From the NCBI GenBank assembly GCA_013400975.1, contig WBMZ01012755.1:124001-188000 (forward strand): 64,000 nt of DNA, written 5' to 3'. The notes beneath the pieces are model-generated. The model saw only the letters and a list, made by a program, of their open reading frames with translations, was not told where the DNA came from and made no database searches. Position numbers and translations under genes: made by a program. This stretch comes from Atrichornis clamosus. Its lineage: Eukaryota; Chordata; Aves; Passeriformes; Menuridae. Position 1 is the first letter of the stretch. Each line of letters starts with the position of its first letter. This document shows, one piece after another, positions 25,972 through 39,082 of this stretch.

Positions 25972-26142
25972 TGCATCAGCTTTGGTAAATATCACTGAAA
26001 ATGAGACAGCAGGATCAAAGAGTCCTGCACAGGTGAAGTCAGAGATGTGCGCCCTAAGAGGCCAGTCTTCTAATGCTAACGTCAGTGATGAAGTAACAAA
26101 TATAGTTCCTGAAAAACTGGAATCAGCTTCCACTACCATAAG
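25972..26142 (+). other. Candidate coding exon (171 nt), unrecognised
   Basis: A good acceptor (pyrimidine-rich TTGCTTCTTCTACAAGTCCAG) is followed by 171 nt open in one frame, ending ATAAG|GTATGT. Of 56 full codons, 41 begin with a purine, and the segment is GC-richer than its flanks. Both features are typical of coding sequence. The peptide is Ser/Thr/Glu/Lys-rich and likely disordered (for example VNITENETAGSKSPAQ and DEVTNIVPEKLES), with two or three possible N-glycosylation sequons. It starts with one base left over from a previous codon and ends with two, so it is a symmetric exon that can be skipped without a frame change. The antisense strand is open too, which often shadows true coding sequence. 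I cannot name the gene and have found no securely linked neighbour. Confidence 0.45.
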
Positions 26143-27421
26143 GTATGTTTTCTGCAGAAAAGTGATGGTGGGAGGGAATATTGTCATGAGAACAATGTGT
26201 GACTTGGGTGTAAAAAGCATAAACGTCCTTTTTTTTCCCAGATGTGAAAGTCAAAGTGAAAAAACAACTCTTAAAATTTTATGATAATCTAATTACTTAG
26301 ATCAAGAGAAGGGCTTTCCTCCTGGATTTATAATTTCCAGATGTTTCAGGATTATAATGCCAGCCTAAATTCTGATTTGACATCAAAAGGAGACAAAAGG
26401 ATGAATAATGAGTTTCAAAGGGAAGCAAAGGACAAAACATATTTGTTGGAAAATTCTTCATACATTTTAAAAAGCAATTATTACTTTTAAATGTCACACA
26501 GATCTCCCTGCAAAAGTGATTTCTCCCAAAGCATTGATACTTCACACTCCCAGACTAGACCCTGAATAGAATCACTCAGCTATTTTATGTCTTCATTTAC
26601 CCAGCTATAAGGCTCAGGAGAACAGGAGCTTTGTAAACCTCACACCCTTTCGGTTACAGACTGTGCATCGGTTTAACTTGTTCATTCACAATTACTACCA
26701 GATTACGGGTTTTGATCCTTTACAAAGTTATATCTGGGCAACAAGTAGAAACCTCGCTCAATTTTTTTTGGCCCAGCATGTACACTCTGAGTCAAGGACA
26801 CCTGGAAAATGGGGAAAGTTACTCCTTCCTCGAGGGAAGTTGAGGGGAAGTCAGTGGGAAGAAAGGGATACCCAACACTGGTGGAATCAGATTCCAGAGT
26901 GATTTCTTGAAAGAAAAGCACCCCAAGTAATTTATCAATATTTAACCAAGCATATACTAACTTTTAATTATTTTTTTTTAAATAAATAAATTTTGGTTCA
27001 TTTAATTCAGTTTTTTTTTTAACTTGGATAACTAGTTTGGATTTTGACAAAAATAATGGAATTCAGGATCTTTTGTACAAACTTGGGTTTTTTACTAAGT
27101 CTTTCAGGGATAAAGCAATAATGATGTCTCACAGCTACAAGACACTTTAAGTCAGTACTCTACCACAAATTTTTTCAAGTCTTATGTTTTTGTTGTCACA
27201 GCAAGTTTTGGCATCTTCATTTTTTCCTTCTGTGCTCTGGCTGGCTTTTGCCTCTCTCCAAATACTTCCTAAATAAAAATAAAAAACATTCCACTTAAAT
27301 AGCTTCAACCTTTATGTGATTATACATGTGCCTGTTTTTCTATTTGGAAAATTTTATCTGACAAGTTCTGTAGTCATAAATTCAGGGCAGGGCTACATCC
27401 ACACTCAGCTATGCTTTTTTA

Positions 27422-27448
27422 AGCTTTGTTAGCTTTGTTAGCTTTGTA
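27422..27448 (+). repeat. Three tandem copies of a 9-bp unit
   Basis: AGCTTTGTT repeats three times, the last copy differing at its final base. This is a small tandem array. Confidence 0.85.
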
Positions 27449-27562
27449 CTAATAGGTATTGAATTAATTTCCTGTTTTTTAAAGTAGGCTATTCTTTTAC
27501 TCACTTTGAACTTCCCATTAGATACTGGATTTTTAAACACCTTTTTACCTCAGCATACCAAA

Positions 27563-27613
27563 CGATCTTTAAGGTCCCTTACGATCCAAACCATTCTATG
27601 ATTCTATGATTCA
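27563..27613 (+). repeat. CR1 3'-terminal tail fragment
   Basis: About 50 bases remain of a plus-strand CR1 end. It has AAGGTCCCTTACGATCCAAA, then CCATTCTATGATTCTATGAT. Only the extreme 3' end was inserted or survives. Confidence 0.88.
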
Positions 27614-30600
27614 ATAACATTCATAGTTTTGATAAAACTTGCATATTTAAAAATTGATTAATATTATACCAAATATAATACACAGAAATAACCAAAAAAA
27701 AATTATCAGAGCTATTTGTTGGTATTGAGACATATTTATTGTAGTGCCAAAGAAACCCTCTTTCTCTGACAAATTCTTTCATTTCTCTGCTTCCAGCAGA
27801 TCTCCAGGTAAGCCTAAAGAGTGAAAAAATAGTAAAGACTGGTGGCCTCCCTCCTATGAAGTGCAATATAGGGCTTTGCTTCTTCTGCCTTAGAGGATGG
27901 ATTTGGGTCTCCAACCTCTGTGTGTCCCCAGCTCCTAAGTACTTCATAGCACTTCTCTGTGGTTTTTTTCCCTCAGAAGCAGGTAACTGATTCTTGTGAA
28001 ACAGGATTTTTCTCCCAATTTAAAAGAAGACGGCTTCTCCCTCCAGCAGCTTTCTCATTCTTGAAAGTGTTACACAAATTTTTTTCATTGATTTATCCAA
28101 CCTTCTAACTTGAACATACACACTTGTTCCTGTGACAATTTTGTTAAATTTAAATAAGTCTTCTCTGCTTGTTACATTCACTCCTAGTATGTAGAATCTC
28201 TTCCCAGACTTTGTTATACAAGCTGTTCCTGTTTATTCTCATCAAATATGCATTTTGTTCCCCTTCTCCTTACATTTTTGATTTCAATGTTTTATTTCCA
28301 GATAAGATTCTAGGAAGTATTCTTGCTCCCCACTAACCTGCAACAATATTTACTTAAGGATCTGTGTCAGGAAACAATTTAATGAGAAAGAAGAAGTTGA
28401 GCATTGTAATTCTCTTCTTCTTTTGAATTTCTGAGAAAAACCAGACTTGAGATCACTCAAAAAGCAAGTAGATAATAATGGCAACACAAACACACCCACA
28501 TCCACTTTTGGCCAAATTTTTGCAAAGAACTGTCAAGGATGTAGAAAAGTTATGAAAAGCTAAATACTGCAGACACTCTGATAAAAAATTCACAATGAAA
28601 CTGAGGGTTCTCTAGAATGATAAAGTAATTATCCTCTGTTTTCCATAGAAAGGTGAGAATTTTTTTTAATCTTCTAGCCATAACCATGTAATCTGTTGTA
28701 AAAAACTTTCCAGATTTTTCTTCCAAATGATGAAGACAAATAAACATCTCCTAACAGACCTTTTTATGCCCAGTTTCACATCTGTCTTCCTGTTTCACAA
28801 GAAACAAGTTATCTGCTTCACCTTAGTAGTTAAACAGGAACTTAACTTTTCTGCTGAATAAGCAGATAACAGAAAAAGTAAATTGTTGCCATATAGCTCA
28901 CAGTTTGGAGGCTAAAATAATATGGCTAAAACTTTTCAGTCATGGTACAGCATTGCACCCAAAGTCAATGAAATTTTATGCAAACACAAAGATGTGTCTG
29001 TGTTAGGAGTGATCTAAGACCGGGACCACAAACTGCAGGACTCTGAATCTCTTACAGAATAATGTTAAAAGAAGTTAATTTTCCCTGTGATGTTCACACG
29101 GACTGAATGTGCAAGTAAATGTTGGTCAGCCTCAGTCCCATTCATGTACAACTAATAAGAATGTTAAAGTTGAACGTGTTTGTTTCCATATAATCTTCCT
29201 AGATACTTCTGTCTCTCCTGATTGCAGGATATAGGTTATTTCTATCCTTACTATTCACTTCATATAAACGCAAGGAATTTGGCAGCTTTTGGGGTGAAGA
29301 CATATGTACTTAAAATATTAGCTGTTTCAACCTACAGCTCTCTGAATTCGTTTCCTATCAAATTTTCAATTAGTTGTCCCCCCTAAGTAAGGATGCCAAT
29401 AAGATATGACTCCAGAGAGAATTTAGTACAGAAACCTCAGCCACAGGAAGGCAAGGCTATGTAGCTGGCTCAAAAGATCCTCATTATTTTCTGACAACTC
29501 CTTAGGAACAGTTGTTTTGGAAACACTGTGAAATAGGTTGCATTTAAATAATGTAACAGTGCCTGTAAATTCAGGCTGATTCAAAGCAAAAGCAGCAGAA
29601 TGTCAAGGCTGGATAATTTTAGTAGGGGTAAAACAGAATAGTTTTAAACATCTTTTCAGTTTTTCAGGTTCCAGCTCTGCCTAGATCCATCCTTCATCCT
29701 CTTTTTCCCTCTCCAAACCTTTACTCCTACTTATCCCTGCCCTTCTATTTAAAAAACACCAAGAGAAAACCCACAACTTCAGCTCCTCAGCTCCAGCTCT
29801 AAGCTCAGGCCCCCACACCACCCCTCACTTTCTTGATTACTATGAATCCCAGATGGGAGGATGCAGTAGGGGTCAATACGTCTGTAGGAAACCTCACCAG
29901 TCTTCAGATTTGAACATTCATAGCAACATTGCTAAGTAAGGCCATTCAAGAGCTAAAGCACTTGGAAGTACTTTGGATGGGGGGAAAAATCACCCTCATT
30001 ATTTATTCCAGGAGTGTTTGAATTTTTTTTAAAAGTGTAGGCTGTATATATTCAAGCTTTTCCTCTGAGGGTTTGAATCATAATTCCCATTTAAAGGAAA
30101 GCTGAATCTCATATAACTATGTGACTTTGGGGCTATGGCCTGTTAGAGAAAAATATAATTTATTACAAGACTCACCCATGAGAATTGGCAGAAGTGAGTG
30201 CAATGCTAGCATTTCAATCATCATAACAGAATGTCTGGAATCAAATACATAAAATCAGAATAATATGTGACAAATCTTTCTGTCAGCCTCAATTGTATCA
30301 AAGTTTGTTTATATGCAGTGTACAAGCCAAATCTAAGTTGGCATAGTCCCCATAAACCAGAATGAGGATGAAAGCTCTAGACAAATATGAGTAATACTCT
30401 TTTAAGAAAAAAAGCTTATTTGAATCTCAATAAAAGTATTACTGTTGAAGACAAGATAAACATTATTTCTTATTTTATTTTCCTTATGTAGTGTATCCCT
30501 AGTGATTATTTAGAAAGCTGTAGAAATAGATTTTTAAAGACAGAAGAATTAACATGTAAAAATGAAGAAGAAATGTGAGGTTTTGCTATGCTTCTTTTCA

Positions 30601-33600
30601 TAATAGAAAACATAGTCACCCATAAATCAATAATCACAAGCAATAACTTCTAAGAAATTGAGAATCACAGTCTATCTATATGTCTACAAGGTGTAGTTTT
30701 ACTTACAGTACTTAACACCATGATGCCCTATTGTGGCACACGGCTAGGGAGTTTACTTTTCAGTGACTTCACTGTGCTTTGAGCTAGGTTCTAGTTGAGA
30801 ATCCCCACAAAATATATTACATTACGTGCAACAGATGTATCTGTTATTTTAAAAATTCAAGCCACTCTCAAAAGTTGTTATTTGAGTGCCCAGAAGCAAT
30901 AATCACTGTTTGAGAAAAATACACTGAAAAAAAATTTGGTATCATCCAAATCAGTCTCCTGCATACACACAGCAATAGTGGAACAAAGTATTTACTGGAA
31001 GGTAGCTTGTGATCAGCCTTCCTCCAGCAACTGTTCATTGCTGTAAGTCAGTCTTCACTCTGCAGACTATTTCAGAGAAGTCTTCATACAATCTCTCTCT
31101 TAAAAGACCTGCTTTTTTCTATCACTATTTCATTACAGGCATTTTAGGAATAATTCTGTGTGCTGTTTGAAGTAACCATCTGCACTCAGGCTATATATGC
31201 AGTGGCAAAGTACAGTGCTGCTCTTTGGTAGGTCCTCCTGACACACATATTCATAAACACACTGCCCAACTAGTGGACACAATCATTCAGTTCAAAGCAT
31301 CAAAGTCCTAGAAAACATTTTCAATAAATTTGTCTCCTCAGTCACCTCATGAGGTTCAGAAATTGCTGGTTATTCGGGAAGGGTTGGCTTTTTGTGGAGG
31401 GTGATGCTGAATTACACCACATTAGCAGGATGGACTGTGCATACAATGAGAAGCATGTGCCCAGATGTAAACTGCTTTGGTAACTGACCAGAAGTGCCTT
31501 GAAGGACTGAATTTATAAAAGAAATATGAATAGCAAAATAAAAAGCTGAAACCACACATGCAAAGTCAGCATAAAAAAGACACTGACACATGCCCTACTC
31601 TGGTTGACACTGAAGAACTAGTTCTCATTTGGTTTGCTAAGTGCTGTTGATCTCATTTAATACAATGGTAGGTGTTTCTAGCTTTTGTACTCCCATGTTA
31701 GAAAAGTGACCTTTCCTGTAGTATACAGGGCAGAATTATATACTGTAAATTAAAATAATTCACAGACGCGTTTTAACATATTAAACGTAGAAAGCAAATA
31801 TTAGTAAAGCAAATGCAAAGAAATAATGAGTACATTGTATACAGCTAGAGCCCTGGAGGGATATTTCCTCTATATATTATAGGAATATTATAGAAAAGTT
31901 AATGTGGAAATGATTGTATGTAGCTCTATCAGTACATAATACACTCTGCAATTAGATAGGCTAATTAGAGGCTCTGTCAAAGAACAGTTATGGACCAACA
32001 TCCAGTGTAAGTAAGAACAGTGTGAGCAAAGTTGTACCTTCTCTGTTGTCCACAGACAAAGGATGTGAAAATGCAAAGGCAGTTCAAAGGAGGGCCAAAA
32101 TAATGAACTAAGGGATAGGAAAAATAAACCCCTTATATGAGACTTAAAGAGCTCAAATTATAAAATAAGTGCTTGATCATGAATACATTAAATAGTGGGA
32201 GGCCTTTGAACCTTGCTGACAATGACATAACGAGATCCAGTGACTAGAAATGGAAATTAGGCAACTCGACTTCAAAGTAGCTGAAATCTCACAGAAGATG
32301 GAATTTCAGAGAAATGACACTGATTAAATACTTCAACAACTTAGCTTTACTAACACCTTGAACCTATAAAATAAGATTAGATACATTTATCCAGAACAGA
32401 ATTAATTCATCTTTTGGAAGAAATACCTTGGCTTGTGATTGTGGTTTGAAAGGAAGTATAAGACTGGAGAACTTTGAGGGGTTTGAGTTCCTTGGGTTGG
32501 ATTAGTATCAGTCATGTCTTTTATTTTTGAGCCCCAGGGAGACCAGGACTTGCATGCACATATCCCACTTGCTCTGTAGTTCTGCATTAAGATAAGGATT
32601 ACAAATTTCATGCTTTTGGATTTTTCAAAATGCCCGTAAAGGATTGAAAATAACAGTTTTGCCATGATATATTTTTGGTGCAGAGTGGGATAAAGGTTCT
32701 TACCTTCCTCAGGAGCAACCAAGTTTAACTATTGGGAAGGTTAAGACATGGAGAAGCATCACACTCCAAGACACCCAATTAGTATACTTTATAAATTAAT
32801 TAATTAATAAATATTTGATGTAGGAAAATAAATTTCCTCCAGTGAGGAAGGCAGAAATCCTCATTTTTCACAATCTGTTACTTAAGAAGAGTAATTCTGC
32901 TTTCTCCATGTCCTTTTCACTGCAGAAAACTCAATTCATTGTTACATGTAGTAAGCATTTATTTTCCAAGTACTGCAGTCCTTAGTCTTGCCTGATGATT
33001 TGTAATATAAACAAGGTCAAACAAGATGATCTCATGGACTACTAGTCTTTGACCTGATTAAATAAAGAAAAGTAATTAAAATTAATGCAAAAATCTTAAA
33101 TACTTGCATTTAACATTTGGCCAGTCAGTATAAGCAAAAGGTGATACACAATACCTACAAATATATGCATGCAAATATGATTAACGTGCCTAAATAGAGC
33201 TATTTGTCTAACAGAATCTTCCTTTTCCTGGTGCTATTTAAATATGATCAGATTTCTGTATGTGCTATTACTAATATATTTCTGATCATTTTTATATTCC
33301 TATTGCACTTCGAAATTCAGAATCTAAACCAAGAAAAACATTTTTATCATATCCTGCCTCTGCCAAAATGACTCAGTTATTTCTAAGATGGATACTAAGG
33401 ATTTTACAACATTTTGCCCATTTTAAAACACCTTTAAATGCATTTTAACTACGTGAAAACAATTTTCACCATTTGATGTAGAAATCTAGTATTCCAGCAC
33501 TCAGACATTAAAGAAAGTCTGTGACAGAAAAACGACATCTACATTACAGATTTTTTTCCTACAGGGAAAAAGTACCTATACTTCAAAATTTTATGCAAAC

Positions 33601-36600
33601 TAAGTAGTCTCACAAATCTATAGGTGCTTATATGAATTGAGCTGCAAGTTTTCTGAGTGATTTCTAGAAAAATCTTGCCGGCTGTGACTCTGAAATGTCC
33701 CCCTCCTTGCCGACTACTCCAGGGTCTTCCAATGTCCCAAGTCCCAGCTACACAACGAAGAGTCTAGAAACTGGGATATGCGACTTCTCCTGAGTGGACT
33801 CCCAAAATTAATGGACATTTTCACCTGAATCCCTCAGTTCCTCATCAGTCAAATTTGGATAATAACACCCCATAACTTCCCAAGGGTGCTGTGAAGATTT
33901 ATTACTTAATGCTTATGAAACTCTCAAATACCACAGCAATTATGTCATAGAAAAGCTGTCAAGTAAATACACTCTCTTCAAAGCAGATTTCCAACAACAT
34001 GAAGTAAAAAGATGAGACACAAACTGAACAGTGAAGAAAGAATAATCTGTTTCTGAGCAAATCCCACTCACTGAATGTCCTTAGCAAGGCATCTTAACGT
34101 TCTGGGGTTTTTTAATCTAAACTAAAAATTAAACTGGGGAAAAGGGAGTCTGAATAAGTTTGCCCACACAGAAATTACAGCGTTTCTTAAATCTGAGTGC
34201 AGACCATGCAACTTCCAGAAAGCTCTTCTGAAGCTGAATTTTGGTATAATCTCTCAAAGATTAAAATACATAATTAGATGTGGCTTACTCTATATCTTTA
34301 ATATCTTTAACGTATCACACATCCAGTGATGTGTTCTACTCTCTATTTTTTCTGTACATGGAAGTCTATCTTCTAAGCTCTACAGTGAAAGTCTGTTCAG
34401 CAAGTAGTTTTATTAACTGAAAGTTTAGTTCTAGTAACCTCTTCCAGGAAATATGGCCAACCACAAAAAGTTTAAATTAGAAAAAAAGTACTACTAAAAG
34501 GATGAGCATATGCAGTGGTCTTCAAGTATTTTAACTCTGCATTTTGCTGACTTCTCTATTTCCAAAATTGGTCAACTCACATTTTAATTTGTTCAATTCA
34601 AAGTAAAATTTTGAAGTACTCAGTCTTGGGTCAGGCACAAAGATGAGATCTGTTAATTTTGTTAAGAAAAAATTCTAAAATTACAGTGTAGTCATGCAAA
34701 ACAAAAGCAGTGCCCAGAATTCACTGTCTCAGCCATTGACTTATTCTTTCTGAGCAGAACATCAGTTAAGAACCACTTCCAGTAGAAAACAGCTGAACTG
34801 GGGATGTGTGCGGTAACCCATTGAGAGATACCAAATTCTCATCTGGACAGGTCAGCTCAGCTCATCAAGTATTACAGTTCACAGTGGAAAAGATAAGTGA
34901 TTACCTTGTCAACTCTATTTGTCTTGTCTTGATACCTCACTAGTGCTTCCTGCTGAGCTCTGAGCTTAGCATCAGCTGCAGGTCTGCTGTGCTAGAAGTG
35001 AACGCTGACTTTTGGACAGGCAGCAAGTCCTACCCAACCCTTTTTTCCAGCTGCATCTCATACCAGAAGCCCATATTTCTCAGGGTGGCAAAAAGTCCTT
35101 AACTAACTACCACCAGAGTGATCCTCTGCACTGCAGAGGGTAATGCAGGATGAGAGCTGGACATCTATGATGGACAACGTGAAATCAGTGCTATATTGTT
35201 GAATGTTGTGTTTACATCATCAGTACTTGATACAGAGTATCAATACTAAACATACACGTGGGGCTGATTTTAAGAGCTTTAAAACCCTCCCTATTAAATC
35301 ATTTCAGAGCTTGTGTAAGAAGAAAAAAAGAATAAAGGAAAAGAAACTAGTCTTCTCATCCCTGGAATTTGGAGTCCAGGTTGACCCTCTTTTATAAAAA
35401 ATGAAGGGACATATATGACATGTATTACCTGGGAAGTGTGATTGTGACACTGAAACATGAATGAGTGAAAAGATACAGAAAAGCCACTGCCCCAATAACT
35501 CAGTTCATACTTCGTGTCCCATTTAGACATAAGACACGGAATGTTATCTCACCATATCAGCTGAACAAGAAGAGACAGAAATAAAGTAGATTTTTGCATA
35601 TTGTGGGGGGCAGAGGAATCAGAGATACTTTGCTAATCCTTTTGGCAATCCCTCATTAGCACCGGGCAGCCCTGTGACAGGGTGCATCCTGTACCAAAAG
35701 CATGCTCACATGATTGGGGCATTTCAAGATATTTTACAAAGGTATCTTTGGGTTTACTTGAAACTTACCATGGAACTTCTTTTTCCCAACGTCAAACCTG
35801 ACCAGAGAGATATTCATTGCAATTTACACAAACTAACCCGAACACTCTTCTTTCTCAAATGAATTGATTTCAGCAACTTTTACCCAAACCCATATTTGAT
35901 AGCTCTGCTATTTAAACCCACAAGTTGAGTACAAACAGATACCTAAGTTGAAAGTAGCTAAGTTGCTAATGATTTCTGCTGGGTCTAATTAGCATATTGT
36001 ATAGGAAGCTGAATTGTAATAAAATAAGAATAGATATTATTTTCATTGTTCTGCAGGCCTGATAGGTTTTTTATTTCTTAAACAGTGCAAAAACTTTCAT
36101 CTGATTTAAGTCACACTTCCTGGCAGCACAGTATGCAGATTTCAAAGCCTATGTCTCTGGAAAAGCAGAACAAAATAAAAAAAAAACCCTTGCAAATGAG
36201 TTAATAAGCATAATATCAATGAAAACTTGATTTGTTACCAGTCAAAACTTCTATCATTTGCTTCAGTAAATTTTTGTACCTCACAGCCAGACATTTTTGC
36301 TGTATGCAAATATCACATATCTAGTCAACTTGGAGAAAAGGGTATGACTGCAATGAAAAGAAGACCAAAAATATTGATAAATTTGATCAAAGAGTGACGT
36401 GTTTGTCTAAAAATGGCAAAATTTATTTTGCCAAGAAAACTAATAGTGTTCCTCACCTGACCAGTACCTAAGAAAAGGCTCCCATAAGGCTTTCCTGGCA
36501 TTCTGGTCTTTTAATTTAGCTTTGAAGAAGAATACATTTGGATTAAAAAGGTATGTTCTAACCTCATTTATATTGACAGAGTTGATCTTTTACTGCAGAG

Positions 36601-37740
36601 CTGATGACCTTGATAACACACAGACATTTTAATATGGACATGGTCTCTATTCAAAAAATTGCACAGGCACATTGTACACAGAGCTTCCCAGTTGGATAGA
36701 GCAGCCTTATTTTTATTAGCATAACATAGAGGAGGATTTGGCCTTGTAAGTGACACTGAGGGATGTATAAGAAAGAAAACTGAGAAGTCAGCAAAATGCC
36801 TTGTAAATAGAGGGAAATACTCTGCTTTTCAAAGCAATATTACGAGCAAGAGAATGGTGAAAACAGCAATTGAAAAATGATCTTCCTAGAAAGGTTTAAT
36901 TAAAATTCTGCAATGCTGCAAGCAACTTATTATAGCTTCAGGGAAGAGATGCAGAATATACACCTTCCACATATACTAGAAATTCCAATATGAATAGGAT
37001 TTATCCATAAAACTATCCATAATCAAAACATAACTTGGGGGGAAAAGGATGGGCAAATGTTTGGGGTTTTTTTCATTGACCAAAACACAAGGACAGTATC
37101 TGTCCTACAGGATGTCACCTGTAGGGCACAAACATAAACAATGTATCAATAATAGGTCTTGCCCTGCATTTACTAATTTTTTTCTCGGCACAGAGTTTGC
37201 ATGAGCTGAGGTAAGACAGAAGGTTCCCTCTAAGCATCCACACTCTTAAATATTTTTATAGTTGTTCACTGAGATTGGAAAAGTAACAAGTTTTTGTTTC
37301 ATGGATCTCAAAGCTTAGTTTATTCATTATTCAAATTATCTTGTAATAGCTGTCTTTCTGTATTTATTTTTCCATCATAATTCATTATCACTAACACACA
37401 ACAATAATTATGTTATTATAAAACAAGTTGGGTGATTCTGGCATTTCATCCTGTGCTGGTGGCTACCTGTAGTATTTTAAAATGTGAGGGATATCCCTAC
37501 ACTGTCATGATTAAAAAGATAATTGACTATAAAAAAAATAAAAGATGCAGAAATGAGTTGAAGTAAAATGGAGATGTGAATGTAGGGCCTTTAATTCTTC
37601 ATCCAAGAACCAAAGGGAATAAAAAGAAAAGAGAATGTCTGGAAACACAGAAAAGTCGGTATCCTCCAAAACAGAAAAGGCAAAGTACAACCCATTCTTC
37701 TCTCTACCTGATAGAGAAGAATGCTCTTTGTCTATGTAAT
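27614..37740. other. Long AT-rich single-copy stretch, nothing supported
   Basis: About 10 kb with no recognisable gene or interspersed repeat. There is an AATT-type run near 32791-32810. Small splice-bounded minus-strand segments near 32701-32725 and 35430-35450 are too short to support. Confidence 0.55.
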
Positions 37741-37815
37741 TCATGAAAGGGCACTTCTGTTGGTCCTACTAAGCCTCATCTCTTCAATATGGTAGACCTG
37801 CAAGAGTGGCTTTAC

Positions 37816-38035
37816 CTGGGACAGGGAGACCCCTCCCCAGTACAAGAGAATTTGTAGGTCCAAGGCTGCCCAGCGTGTTTGTGTGCATTGAGCCTGTCCC
37901 ACAGGCAGCCAGCAGGCTCTACCAAGGCAGCCATGCAGATGGAAAGCTTGCAGGAGGTGAACCACGCTGTGTTTACATCTGTCCTGGGATGCTGCTCCTT
38001 CAGAGGCACAAAGACACAGCCATTGAGTCCCTCCA
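37816..38035 (-). other. Candidate exon in GC-rich open block
   Basis: On the minus strand CTCATTTACAG precedes 220 nt that end CCCAG|GTAAAG, a near-ideal donor. It is open in one frame relevant to splicing (two bases, 72 codons, two bases). The peptide is Cys-rich (WFTSCKLSICMAALVEPAG, WTYKFSC) and would suit an extracellular domain. However, purine-first codon bias is absent. Two plus-strand frames and a second minus-strand frame are also open across 37741-38079, so composition alone may explain the open frame. An old unrecognised repeat is an alternative. Its start phase fits the candidate at 38387-38456. Confidence 0.3.
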
Positions 38036-38386
38036 CTGTAAATGAGACATTTTCCCACAGCGAACAGCTTGGATATTAAAGTAGTAATGTACCATTTACT
38101 AAAGACAAAGTAATATTGATGCCAATTATAATGCTAAAACAACATTTTCTGAAGAAAAGAGACTACGAGGGAATTTAGAAGCTAACCACTTTGAGATGCT
38201 GAGAAGTTTTCTGGGGAAGTAAGATTTTTCAAATTCCCTTCATTGAAATAGGAGCTCAGTGCTTACAGATTTAAGCTTTTGTCAATGTCTCTTGCTGGGA
38301 TGATGGTCACACAAAGAAATTGTGAGACTGGTTACTTCACAGTGGTAGCATTTACCTTATTGTTCAGTCTTAAAAAAGACACATAC

Positions 38387-38456
38387 TTGTCACAAGCATT
38401 TTCCCATGATCCACAATGTCATCAAGGGAGGTTTGTTCCCTTGGAATCAAAGAGTG
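38387..38456 (-). other. Weak candidate exon (70 nt)
   Basis: A minus-strand segment of 23 codons plus one base ends at a GTATGT donor. It encodes an acidic stretch (EQTSLDDIVDHGK). The acceptor (TTTATAAAAG) lacks a good pyrimidine tract, which weakens the call. An alternative acceptor a few bases further in would change the phase. Its phases would join 38975-39082 to 37816-38035. Confidence 0.18.
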
Positions 38457-38974
38457 CTTTTATAAATGGTACATTTGTGAACTTCCTGAACTTAGTCTAA
38501 AAAATGTTTAATTTCAGAAATTTCAAATAAGCTGTTTCAAAATGGCTGATTTTTATTTGGACTTTTTCTTCCCTTGAACTGTTACTGGGATCCAGTTAAC
38601 AGAGTCCACAAGTAGATGTGGGTAAAGAGAAATTATTTTTATCAGCAAAAGGCAAATAAGTATCAGCAAAAAAATACCACAGTCATAGAATCATAAGCAC
38701 AGGACAAAAACACTCTCCCTCAGAAACTGTCTCACAACTCCAGAACTTTCTGTTCTGTAAAACATGAGCAAGGACAGACTTCTGGAACAAAAACAAAAGT
38801 CATATTATTATTGCTTCAGTCAGATGAAACCCTGACCTGAACAGAAAGCAAGAGAGGATGAGCAGCTGTGGAGGTACTTCTGCAATGTATAACCACAAAG
38901 ATCCATCCTGCAAGAGACAGCATTAGTGTAAGCACTCCATCAAAAGTATTCCTAAGATTCCAGTAGTTACTCAC

Positions 38975-39082
38975 CCTCAGCAGGATAGCAAGGACTGCCC
39001 ATAGCACAGCAATAAAAGCAAGAAGAAAATGGAATTTGCAGGGGTGTTTTGCAAAGGAAGCCACAGGGTTCATCTTCATTCT
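38975..39082 (-). other. Candidate exon with hydrophobic helix (108 nt)
   Basis: On the minus strand a good acceptor (AATTCTTGTTTTAG) precedes 36 open codons that end AGG|GTGAGT. Codon 2 is an ATG. The peptide contains HFLLAFIAVLWAVLAILL, a convincing membrane-spanning or signal-anchor segment preceded by basic residues. If codon 2 is the start, this would be the first coding exon of a type II or signal-bearing protein. If the candidate at 41018-41251 is joined, it is internal. No family is recognised. Hydrophobic stretches also arise by chance from T-rich sequence. Confidence 0.25.

Noticed and set aside
27803..27816. Micro-exon of 8-11 nt between a strong acceptor and GTAAGC donor
   Set aside because: Such tiny pairs are frequent by chance, and no neighbouring exons support it.
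27621..27947. 108-codon minus-strand frame
   Set aside because: The internal acceptor-like site and mixed composition give no consistent exon, and no family is recognised.
38689..38705. TCATAGAATCATA, resembling a minus-strand CR1 tail
   Set aside because: Only about 13 bases match and no CR1 body follows, so it is too short to call.
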